64,000 nucleotides of DNA from an uncultured Clostridia bacterium (GTDB lineage: Bacteria; Bacillota; Clostridia; Christensenellales; QALW01): assembly GCA_934465535.1 (NCBI GenBank), contig CAKSKV010000009.1, forward strand, positions 1 to 64,000, read 5' to 3'. A model generated the notes under the pieces. It saw nothing but the letters and a program-made list of their open reading frames with translations. It had not been told where the DNA came from and did no database searches. The translations under genes and the position numbers were made by a program. Positions 15,770 through 23,900 of this stretch are shown here, one piece after another. Numbering within the stretch: position 1 is the first letter of the stretch; each line of letters begins with the position of its first letter.

Positions 15770-16380
15770 TGTGTGGTACCTCCACACATTTTTCGTATCG
15801 TATCATAAACCCAGTCCGTGGATTCCGTTGCCTCTTTCAGACAGGCTTGCTTTTCATCCTCGGACAGCTTTTCGGAAAGCGTCTGTATGATCTCCGGCGT
15901 CACATTGGTTCTTCCCAGAGTTTTCAGCGCCTGGATCACCAGACTCGTCATGTAAGACAGGCCGGTGATTTCCTTGTTGGTCCTATGCTTAAATTCCAGC
16001 TTGGTGGAATTCCACTCATAGGTCTTATACGGGCCGTCGCTGATGTAGGACCAGACCGCTGTTACCTGCGTAGAGAGACCCAGCAGGTTCAGGGCCGTAT
16101 TTCCGCATGGAGCAATGGTCCAGTGGTAACTTCGCGCCAGTGCCTTTGCAACAGCGTCCGGGTCAGCCGCTACATATTCATCAAGCAGCTTGCTGTACTT
16201 CGGCTTTTCGTAGACGCCTTGCAAAATTCGTTTTAGTGTCCCGTCATTTACAAGACGATACATACTCTGCCGAATCGTATTTGCATCAGCAATATCCGCA
16301 AAGTCAGAAGCTACGAAAATAGTGCCATCCTCAGAAGAAATGACCCGCTCTCTTATTCCGCTCATATATCCATTCGCCAT
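15766..16380 (-). CDS. AbiEi-type antitoxin and autorepressor (DUF6088-like)
   Basis: The cognate antitoxin acts as transcriptional autoregulator. The N-terminal part (about 1-65) is a winged helix-turn-helix: IFVASDFADIADANTIRQSMYRL, then LKRILQGVYEKPKYS, as in AbiEi and DUF6088 proteins. The rest (to 204 aa) is the typical C-terminal domain beginning APCGNTALNLLGLS. AAAGGAGG precedes the ATG by nine bases. The promoter upstream is covered by a perfect palindrome (16398-16425), which I take as its operator. Confidence 0.87.
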   Translation of the reverse strand: MANGYMSGIRERVISSEDGTIFVASDFADIADANTIRQSMYRLVNDGTLKRILQGVYEKPKYSKLLDEYVAADPDAVAKALARSYHWTIAPCGNTALNLLGLSTQVTAVWSYISDGPYKTYEWNSTKLEFKHRTNKEITGLSYMTSLVIQALKTLGRTNVTPEIIQTLSEKLSEDEKQACLKEATESTDWVYDTIRKMCGGTTQ

Positions 16381-16397
16381 AGCTTGTCACCTCCTTT

Positions 16398-16435
16398 GTA
16401 ACGGATATTATACATTATCCGTTACATTTTTGCAA
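16398..16435 (-). promoter_or_regulatory. AbiE promoter with overlapping palindromic operator
   Basis: On the minus strand TTGCAA (16435-16430), 17 bases, TATAAT (16412-16407). The -10 box lies in a perfect inverted repeat: GTAACGGATA (16398-16407) and TATCCGTTAC (16416-16425) separated by 8 bases. This is the expected layout for autorepression by an AbiEi-type protein. Confidence 0.82.
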
Positions 16436-16510
16436 CTGCCCAACAAGAGATATTTCCAGTTTTCCCAAAACAAGTGCTGGCTATACATCAAAAGCAGTCG
16501 ATCAACAAAA

Positions 16511-16544
16511 AATGTAACGAATATTAGATATTTTTCGTTACATT
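16511..16544. promoter_or_regulatory. Second inverted repeat with the same half-site
   Basis: AATGTAACGAA (16511-16521) and TTCGTTACATT (16534-16544) are perfect inverse copies separated by 12 bases. The half-site TGTAACG is shared with the AbiE operator 86 bases away. On the minus strand the hairpin is followed by TTTTG and lies about 20 bases after the SirTM stop, so it could also be the terminator of the macrodomain/SirTM operon. Confidence 0.65.
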
Positions 16545-16564
16545 TCAGAGCGCATACCGATTTT

Positions 16565-17431
16565 TTAGAGTTTCGCAAGAATTCCCTCAATATCCCCGTC
16601 AATACAGATAGCCTGCTTTTCGATTTCCCGCGGGCAAGCCGCCTGCCCCTGATTGATGCAGACATATGCGGCTTTGGGGTTCTTCGCCGTCATCTGCCAA
16701 AAGGTATACTTGATGATGCCGGGGGTGTTGTAGCCTACGCCCATTTCAAGAAAGAGAATCTTCTGCCCGCTGCGGGTGCGGAGAAAATTCTCATACCGTT
16801 CTGCCGCCCGATGCCAGCCTTCGTCTTCCACAAAGGTGTCATCGCAGCGAAGGTTCATGGTCATGGGCTTCCCGCAGTGGGGACAAGTCGGAAGAAGCTC
16901 GGTCGGAATTTTCATATTCTCCTGCCTCTTGACCATTTCACATATCGCGGCTTCATTATCAAAGGTTTCCTGACGGCACGGCTGGCTGCATTGGAACAGC
17001 CCGTAATCCCCCTGCGTGTAGAACAGCCGCTTCTTGTCAAAGCCCGCCTTCTGAAAGCAGTGGTCAACATTCGTGGTTATAACAAAGTAGTCTTTGTCCC
17101 GTACCAGCTTCAAAAGGCTTTCGTAAACCGGCTTGGGCGCGTCCTGATAGCGGTTGATGTAGATATACCGGCTCCAATACGCCCAAAACTCCTCCTGCGT
17201 GGGAAACGGATAGAAGCCGCCGCTGTACATATCCCGAATACCGTATTTTTGAGCAAAATCGGCAAAGTGCTGTTCGAACCGCTTACCCGTGTAGGTGAAG
17301 CCCGCTGCCGCAGACAGTCCGGAACCGGCACCGATCACAACGGCGTCACAGTCTTGCAAAGCCGTACGCAGCCGCTCAATCTGCTCGGAGCAGCTTTTCG
17401 TAGATGGCTTTGTCCAAATCCTTGAAAACAT
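16565..17431 (-). CDS. SirTM: class M sirtuin, protein ADP-ribosyltransferase
   Basis: Class M sirtuins are macrodomain-linked and act as protein ADP-ribosyltransferases rather than deacetylases. The NAD site shows VVIGAGSGLSAAAGFTYTG (about 31-49) and ITTNVDHCFQKAGF (about 118-131). The zinc-binding segment has CSQPC and CPHC. A late GVGYNTPGIIKY is usual for SirTM. The ATG at 17431 lies inside the macrodomain gene (56-base overlap) but is preceded by AAGGTGA seven bases upstream, so the overlap seems real. In Staphylococcus and Streptococcus, SirTM works with GcvH-L and LplA2; neither is present here. Confidence 0.88.
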   Translation of the reverse strand: MFSRIWTKPSTKSCSEQIERLRTALQDCDAVVIGAGSGLSAAAGFTYTGKRFEQHFADFAQKYGIRDMYSGGFYPFPTQEEFWAYWSRYIYINRYQDAPKPVYESLLKLVRDKDYFVITTNVDHCFQKAGFDKKRLFYTQGDYGLFQCSQPCRQETFDNEAAICEMVKRQENMKIPTELLPTCPHCGKPMTMNLRCDDTFVEDEGWHRAAERYENFLRTRSGQKILFLEMGVGYNTPGIIKYTFWQMTAKNPKAAYVCINQGQAACPREIEKQAICIDGDIEGILAKL

Positions 17432-18155
17432 TGAAGATCACCTTCTTAACACCGATTTGCTTTTTCATAAATTCCCTGACTGTTTCTATGGCAATCTCTG
17501 CCGCAAGCTCATTGGGAAAGTGAAACTCTCCCGTGGAAATGCAGCAGAACGCCACGCCGGTCAGGCCGTTTTCTGCCGCCAGCTCCAAGCAGGAGCGGTA
17601 GCAGGACGCCAGCAGCTCCTCGTCCTCTTTGGTCACGCGCCCGTTTATGATAGGCCCGACGGTGTGCAGCACATACCGGCAGGGCAGATTGAACGCCGGC
17701 GTAATCTTCGCCCGTCCGGCGGGTTCCGGATAGCCCTGCTGTTCCATAAGTTTCTCACAGGCAAGCCGCAGCTCCACCCCCGCATAGGTGTGAATGGCGT
17801 TGTCAATGCAGAGGTGATTCGGAACATAGCAGCCGGTCATGCCGCTGTTGGCCGCATTGACGATAGCGTCGCATTTAAGCGTCGTAATATCGCCCTGCCG
17901 GAGATACAGCCCCGGTTGAACGGGTGTCAGGTCCGCAATATCGGTAATGCCCTTTGCTGCGATTTCACCCTGCAGATATTCGTCCTGCACCCGCAAAAAT
18001 TCCGCGTCTATGCGCGCCGGCCTGCGGACATTCATCAGCCCGCGCAATAAAATCCTCTGCTGCCGGGAATCTGCCGGGATGCTCTGCTTTGGGCAGGAGG
18101 GGTGCTCATTCAGCAGCGATTGTATAAGAAACAGCCTTTTTTCGCTCTGGTTCAT
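17376..18155 (-). CDS. Macrodomain protein-ADP-ribose hydrolase, zinc-dependent type
   Basis: The 259-aa protein is the partner of SirTM and is expected to remove ADP-ribose from modified proteins. After a helical N-terminal extension (about 1-85), the macrodomain shows GDITTLKCDAIVNAANSG (about 90-107). It is followed by the GCYVPNHLCIDNAIH segment, whose Cys and His residues match the zinc-macrodomain class. YVLHTVGPI and FCCISTGEFHFPN follow. It is the first gene of a two-gene operon and overlaps sirTM. Confidence 0.9.
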   Translation of the reverse strand: MNQSEKRLFLIQSLLNEHPSCPKQSIPADSRQQRILLRGLMNVRRPARIDAEFLRVQDEYLQGEIAAKGITDIADLTPVQPGLYLRQGDITTLKCDAIVNAANSGMTGCYVPNHLCIDNAIHTYAGVELRLACEKLMEQQGYPEPAGRAKITPAFNLPCRYVLHTVGPIINGRVTKEDEELLASCYRSCLELAAENGLTGVAFCCISTGEFHFPNELAAEIAIETVREFMKKQIGVKKVIFNVFKDLDKAIYEKLLRAD

Positions 18156-18177
18156 AGTTCAAAACCTCTTTTCGATT

Positions 18178-18195
18178 ACCCGCCTTAAGGGGTGC
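18178..18195 (+). repeat. Right boundary repeat of the AbiE/SirTM/macrodomain block
   Basis: ACCCGCCTTAAGGGGTGC corresponds to 14690-14705 with a two-base insertion. It lies 22 bases upstream of the macrodomain start and 80 bases from the 3' end of tRNA-Leu. Confidence 0.4.
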
Positions 18196-18232
18196 AGAAG
18201 CATTTCGTGGAAAGAAGCTCGCCGAATAAAGA

Positions 18233-18274
18233 AAAAATACGGCAGCCCACTGTATCGCGGACTACCGTATTTTA
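18233..18274 (-). terminator. Terminator of tRNA-Leu
   Basis: AAAATACGG and CCGTATTTTTT pair at the ends of a long hairpin immediately after the CCA end of the tRNA on the minus strand. Confidence 0.8.
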
Positions 18275-18361
18275 TGGTGCCGGAAGCGGGGGTCGAACCC
18301 GCACGGTATCGCTACCACCGGATTTTGAATCCGGCACGTCTGCCAATTCCATCATTCCGGC
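18275..18361 (-). tRNA. tRNA-Leu(CAA)
   Basis: The acceptor stem is GCCGGAA/TTCCGGC and the anticodon arm CCGGA-TTCAAAA-TCCGG gives anticodon CAA. A long variable arm (class II tRNA) and the T arm GCGGGTTCGACCCCCGC follow. CCA is encoded at 18277-18275. Confidence 0.95.
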
Positions 18362-18510
18362 AATCCCGTATTTATGCGGCATATCAGCGCCGCACCTTAA
18401 ATACCTTGATATAATATCACATACGGCAATTATTTGCAATGCTTTTTTGAAAATTAACCCTGCGCCCTGCAAAAAAACAGCGCTCGCCCTAACAAAACAC
18501 AAAGAAAATG

Positions 18511-18540
18511 TTGCTTCTCCGCGCGTGATTATGATACAAT
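18511..18540 (+). promoter_or_regulatory. Probable promoter of the MBL hydrolase gene
   Basis: TTGCTT (18511-18516), 18 bases, TACAAT (18535-18540), 72 bases before the start codon. Confidence 0.5.
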
Positions 18541-18612
18541 TCTGACAGAATAACACGGGCGGCACTGCCGCCGCAGAATACCGCACCGCTGTGTGCATGA
18601 AACGAGGAAATT

Positions 18613-19434
18613 ATGAAAATAACCTATCTTGGCTCCGGCGGCGCCGAGGGCGTGCCGGCAGCCTTTTGCTCCTGCCCCTCCTGCCGCATGGCACGCGCGC
18701 TGGGCGGCCGCCAGAAGCGCCTGCGCTCCTCCGTTTTGATAAACGACGATCTGCTTATCGATCTCTCGCCAGATTTTTTGACGGTTTCCGCCGCCTACGG
18801 GCCGCTTGACGGGCTGCGCTTTGTGCTGCTTACCCACGCTCACGAGGATCATTGCGCCCTGCACCAGCTTATGTACAAAAGCACGGACGCACCCCTTGAG
18901 GTTTACGGCAACGAAAAATGCTGCGCCAAATACCTTGCGGCCGACAGCGAAATAGGCGGCATAAAAGGTGCGGCCTTTCATACGCTGCACCCCTTTGATG
19001 TGCTGCGCCTTGCCGATTACACCGTAACCGCTCTGCCCGCCAACCACGCCCCGGATCAGGAGGCGGTGATGTTTTTGCTGGAGCAGGGGGAAAAACGCTT
19101 TCTTTATGCCGAGGATACCGGGCGCTTTCCGCAGGCCACCCTTGAATATCTTGCCGCGCGCCGCTGTGACCTGATAAGCATGGACTGTGCCTTCTGCACG
19201 GCAAAGCCGGAGGCGACGCAGGTGCATCTTGGGCTTTCCTCCTTCCGCGAGCATATGGAAATACTCAAAAAGCAGGGCACGGCAGATGAAAGCACCGTAT
19301 TTATTGCCCAGCATTTCTCCCATTCGGGGCTTATTGCAGACAATAAGGCTTACAGCCACGATGCTTTGGAGCAGCTTATGCTCCCCATGGGTATTCAGCC
19401 CGCCTTTGACGGGCTGAGCATAGTTCTGCCCTGA
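18613..19434 (+). CDS. Metallo-beta-lactamase-fold hydrolase, PhnP-like
   Basis: The 273-aa cytoplasmic enzyme has the beta-lactamase fold with the metal motif THAHEDH (about 76-82). It opens with LGSGGAEGVPAAFCSCPSCRMAR, where the CxCxxC segment resembles the structural zinc site of PhnP-type cyclic phosphodiesterases. Further ligands appear in LPANHAPDQE and LYAEDTG. It may hydrolyse a phosphodiester, but no phn genes are near, so the substrate is open. It is monocistronic, upstream of htrA. Confidence 0.82.
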   Translation: MKITYLGSGGAEGVPAAFCSCPSCRMARALGGRQKRLRSSVLINDDLLIDLSPDFLTVSAAYGPLDGLRFVLLTHAHEDHCALHQLMYKSTDAPLEVYGNEKCCAKYLAADSEIGGIKGAAFHTLHPFDVLRLADYTVTALPANHAPDQEAVMFLLEQGEKRFLYAEDTGRFPQATLEYLAARRCDLISMDCAFCTAKPEATQVHLGLSSFREHMEILKKQGTADESTVFIAQHFSHSGLIADNKAYSHDALEQLMLPMGIQPAFDGLSIVLP

Positions 19435-19562
19435 CGCCCTCTGCGTTTTCTCCCTTTTTCCGCCTTGAATTTATTCAGCTTTCAGCTTTATTGCATAGCC
19501 GTTTCACAATAAATTCAGAAAGACCGGGTATAATAAGCCCAAAGAAGGGATGTGAAACGATT

Positions 19563-20768
19563 ATGGAATTCAATGAATATACAAATGTACCCCAGGCTCC
19601 GTCACCTAAAAAAGAGCCGCGCAAAGGCAGCGGTGCTGCCAAAAGCATTGTTACCGTGCTGCTGTGCGTGCTGCTGGGCGGCGGCGCCGGCTTTCTGGGA
19701 GGCTATTACGCCAAGGGCGGCAGCCAGACGATAATCCTTCAGCAAACGCAGACCCCCACGCCCAAAAGCACGGAGCAGACGGTGTTTGACGGCACCGTGT
19801 TCACGCAGAGCCAGGCCGGAAGCGACGACCCCCTTACCATAGCGGAAATAGCGGCAAAGGTGCAGTCCTCCGTGGTGGAGGTAACCACCGAAACCGTCAC
19901 CACCGATTCCCGCCTCAAGCAGTATGTTTCAAAGGGCGCGGGCAGCGGAGTGATATTCCGTCAGGACGGCTATATTGTAACCAACAACCATGTAATTGAC
20001 TCCGCAGGCAAAATCACCGTTACCCTGCACGACGGCGCCTCCTATGAAGCCTCCGTTATCGGCACCGATGAGCAGACCGATCTTGCCGTTTTGAAAATAG
20101 ATGCGGAGAACCTTGATATCGCGCAGTTCGGCGACTCCTCCTCCCTTGTGGTGGGGCAAACCGCCGTTGCCATAGGCAACCCTCTGGGCACCTTGGGCGG
20201 CACCGTTACAAACGGCATAATAAGCGCGCTGGACCGCGAAATAACCATTGACAGCGAAACCATGACGCTGCTTCAGACCAATGCAGCCGTCAACCCCGGA
20301 AACAGCGGCGGCGGCCTCTTTGACGCCCACGGCGCCCTTATAGGCATAGTAAACGCCAAAAGCTCCGGAGAAAACCTTGAAGGGTTGGGCTTTGCCATCC
20401 CCGTAGACACGGTAAAGACGATAATTACCGATCTTGTGCAGACAGGCTATGTCCGCGGCCGAGTGGACACCGGGCTTACCCTTATTGACATTACCGACTC
20501 CGTAACCGCCATGCAGTACCGCGTATCCTACTACGGCGTATATGTGTACTCCGTGGATAACGATTCTCCGGCATATGAAAGCGGCATCCGCAGCGGCGAC
20601 TGCATCCTCACCCTTGACGGCACCGAAATAGCCTCCTCTGCAGAATTCAACCGCCTTATACGCGAGCACTCCGTGGGCGACAGCATAACCCTTACCGTGC
20701 TGCGCTCCCGCCAGAGCAAGAGCTTCACCTTCACCCTTACCGAGCGCACGGGCAAGACCTTCGGCTGA
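19563..20768 (+). CDS. htrA: HtrA/DegP-like membrane-anchored serine protease
   Basis: It degrades misfolded proteins at the cell surface. The start at 19563 (MEFNEYTNVP) gives 401 aa. A cytoplasmic tail is followed by one membrane helix (about 29-50), then a Thr/Gln-rich linker. The trypsin-like domain has His143 (TNNHVID), Asp173 (TDLAVLKID) and Ser248 (NPGNSGGG). A single C-terminal PDZ domain (about 300-395) includes SPAYESGIRSGDCILTLDG. TATAAT lies about 30 bases upstream, but no good -35 could be assigned. Confidence 0.95.
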   Translation: MEFNEYTNVPQAPSPKKEPRKGSGAAKSIVTVLLCVLLGGGAGFLGGYYAKGGSQTIILQQTQTPTPKSTEQTVFDGTVFTQSQAGSDDPLTIAEIAAKVQSSVVEVTTETVTTDSRLKQYVSKGAGSGVIFRQDGYIVTNNHVIDSAGKITVTLHDGASYEASVIGTDEQTDLAVLKIDAENLDIAQFGDSSSLVVGQTAVAIGNPLGTLGGTVTNGIISALDREITIDSETMTLLQTNAAVNPGNSGGGLFDAHGALIGIVNAKSSGENLEGLGFAIPVDTVKTIITDLVQTGYVRGRVDTGLTLIDITDSVTAMQYRVSYYGVYVYSVDNDSPAYESGIRSGDCILTLDGTEIASSAEFNRLIREHSVGDSITLTVLRSRQSKSFTFTLTERTGKTFG

Positions 20769-20860
20769 GCGCTTGTCCGGCGGTTTTTTGGGGCAGGCGG
20801 CAAGCCCGCCGCACGGTGCGCTGCGCACCGTAAGATATAAGAAAAGATAGGATCAGGATA

Positions 20861-20900
20861 AAAAATGCACCGTATCGCTTAAGCAATACGGTGCATTTTT
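20861..20900. terminator. Bidirectional terminator between htrA and the surface protein gene
   Basis: AAAAATGCACCGTAT and ATACGGTGCATTTTT form a 15-bp stem with T-runs on both strands, between two convergent genes. Confidence 0.92.
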
Positions 20901-20936
20901 ATTTGTATATCCGTGATGTTATCCCGGCTTTAACCG

Positions 20937-23900
20937 TCAGTTCTCTCTTCTGCGGCGAAGGACATAGGCTGCTGCCAGGCATACAAGGGAGCCTGCCGCC
21001 ATCAGCATATATACTGCTGTGTCGGTATCCGAAGTATCCTGCGAGGGATCCAGCTCCCATACGCCGGTATAGACCGAGTTTCCGGCCACCGTGTAAACCG
21101 TGTTCTCATCCACGGTGTTTCCGGCCTCATCCTTCCACACAAGCTTATAGCCCTTACGGCTTGCCGTGGGGAACTGTCCAACCTTTTCTCCGTAGATAAC
21201 GGTCTTTTCGGTAAAGCTGAGGGTCGCATCCTCCGCGTTAAAGGTGATGCTGTACTCGTTTGCCTTCCACTGTGCATAAAGCGTAGCGCTTACCATGCCG
21301 TTGCCGTTATCCTGTGCAAAGACATATTCGTCCTGTGCGTTATAGCTTTCTCCGGAGCCGTCAGATGCCGTGTTCCAGCCTATAAAGGTATAGCCCTCAC
21401 GGGTGATCTCCTTTGCGCCGTCCACGGTGATGCTGCTTTCCTTGGTAGTATCGGAGGCCTCCGGCGCATCGGCGCCGTTATAATTGTAGACAAGCGTATT
21501 ATCCGCTTTTTCCACTGTAACGGTGATAGCGGCATTTGCAATTACCTTTTCGTTTTCCGTTATCACCGCGCTGTTCTCTGCGTTTGTAACGCTGAGCACA
21601 ACGCTGTAGTTGCCGCTGTCGGAAACATTGCCCGCAATGGAAAGGGTTTTGCCGTTTGCGCCCTCGATAAGCACTCCGTCCTTATACCACTGATAGCTGT
21701 ATACAAGGCCCTCATACTCATCGTGCACCGCCGTAAGCGTTCTGCCTGTGCCATCAAACACGCCGGATTCGCGATCCGCCGTTATGCTCACGGATGCCGG
21801 TGCAATGCTGCGCTTAAGGAATATGGTGTGTTTGCCCGCAATGCTCACAACGGACTCTGCGTCAATGCGTATATCGCTTACGCCCGCCTCCGTCACAAGA
21901 TACCAGCCGTCCTCGGTGTAGCCCGCACGCGCGCTGCTGATTATAACATCGCCGTAAGGGGTGCCGTATACCACATCAACATCCTCAAGCTTTGCCCCGC
22001 CGTTGGAATCGCGCACCAGCGTATAGCTGTTTGCCGTCCATTTTGCGGTGTATGTCGCATCCTCGTAAACCGTCTGTGCAGTCGTCGGCTCCCAGCCCGC
22101 AAAGGTGTAGCCCTCGCGCGTCGGAGTGCCGTCAAAGGCAGGAGTTTCCGCACCGTTAAGCACGGTATAGCTCTGCTCCTCAAATGCCTCGCCGTTTACA
22201 CCGTCAACATACTTAACGGTGCGCTCAAGCTTCAGGTTTACCTTGATGAAGTTTGCAACAGCAGCTGTAATATTGCCCGTGGGCTTGCCGTTAATCAGCG
22301 TGGTCCAGCTGTTTCTGCCCTGATACTTACCCCAGTAAAGGGTGAGCGTCTGCTCTGCGGGGCGCGCTTCATTGAAGCTGTAGCTCCAGTCGCCCTTCCA
22401 CAGCGGCCAGTTTTTATCGCTTGTGCTGCCGCCGAAGGCCTTGTTGGTGTTGAATACATCCCGCGCCGCCGCCTCGAATTTATCACCGGAGATAAAGTAG
22501 AAGGTTACGGTAGTGGTGTATCCTATTACATCGTTGCCCTCCACCTCGCCGATGACATATTTTACGCCCTTGGCCTTTATCGTAGGCGCGCACGATGACA
22601 TCTCGCCGCCGGGGTTGAAGGTCTCGGTGCCCTCGGCATAGGCTCTGATATTCATCTTGTCAACAGCCGTTTTTGTTATGTTTTTAGGCTTGTTCTTGGT
22701 GCTGGGCGTCCATACCGCCTTATAAACCGCATTCTGCGTTACGGTCTCAGCCACCTCCGGCTCCCATCCGACAAAATCGTAGTTCGTGCGCGTCGGAGTG
22801 CCGCTGAAGGCGGGAGTTGCATCGCCCGGCTTTGCATAGTGTATCTGGTCGGGGAATATCTCCTCATCGTCAACGCCGTCGGTATATGTAATACTGTACT
22901 GCCTTGCAACATAAAGATACTTGCCCTTGGCGCTCTTTTCATTTGCCGCATAGGAGGATTTATCCACCGTCCAGCCCGTGCCGTCCTGCTTGTAATCCTT
23001 GTCGCCCACATACTTAAGATGGAATGTAAACACGGCAGTGGTCTTTGCGGTGTCTATTCTGTATTCCGGCTCGCCCGGATTGTTCTTGTTGAACTCCGCC
23101 ACATACGGCGCAAGATCCGTTATTGTAAGCTCGCACCAGAAATCGCCGTTTGCATCCTTTGTGACATCGCCCAGAGTATAGGTGCCGTCGATCAGGTACT
23201 TGAAGTATTTGACCAGCTCACCCTTGGTAACGGTATCCGCAAGCGCGGAGTCATGCACGCGTATAGCCGCCGTGGTATTCATGGATCTGGGTGTCAGGTT
23301 CTTGATGTTCGGAGCTGACGGCGCAGTGGCGCACCATACATTCACCTTCTGCTCTCCGTCCGGCATCCACAAGCCGAGAGTCTCCTCGCCGGAGGCATTC
23401 TGTCCGCTTGCGTCCGGATCCCACACAAGGCTTATTGTGGCAGTGCGCACCGTATTGCCCTGCGCATCGGTATGATAGTGAGTCTTTCCCCATACCTTGT
23501 TGGGGCAATTTACGCCGAAGGCAAGCAGGGTCTGAACATTGGTGATCTGCGCGGTGGCAACATAAACTCCGCGCTCCTGATCATACTTCATATCACCGTT
23601 GTACTTCACATAGCTGCCGAACCAGTTATAGGTCTGATCCTCATGCTCATCGTCCACGGTGCAGTGGAAATCAAACAGGCTCTTATTGCTGTTGCTGCCG
23701 GAAGGCACGCTCGGAGCAGTCACCGTCCAGCTTGCCGTATAGGTGATATCGCCGCTAACGCTCTGCGAGGGCTCAGGCGTCCAGCCTGCAAAATCATAGT
23801 TTGCACGGGTCGGAGTGCCTTCAAAGGCGGGAGTGGGATCGCCCGGTTTGACATAGTAAAGCTGATCCGGGAAATATTTGCCGTCCGCGCCGTCGGTGTA

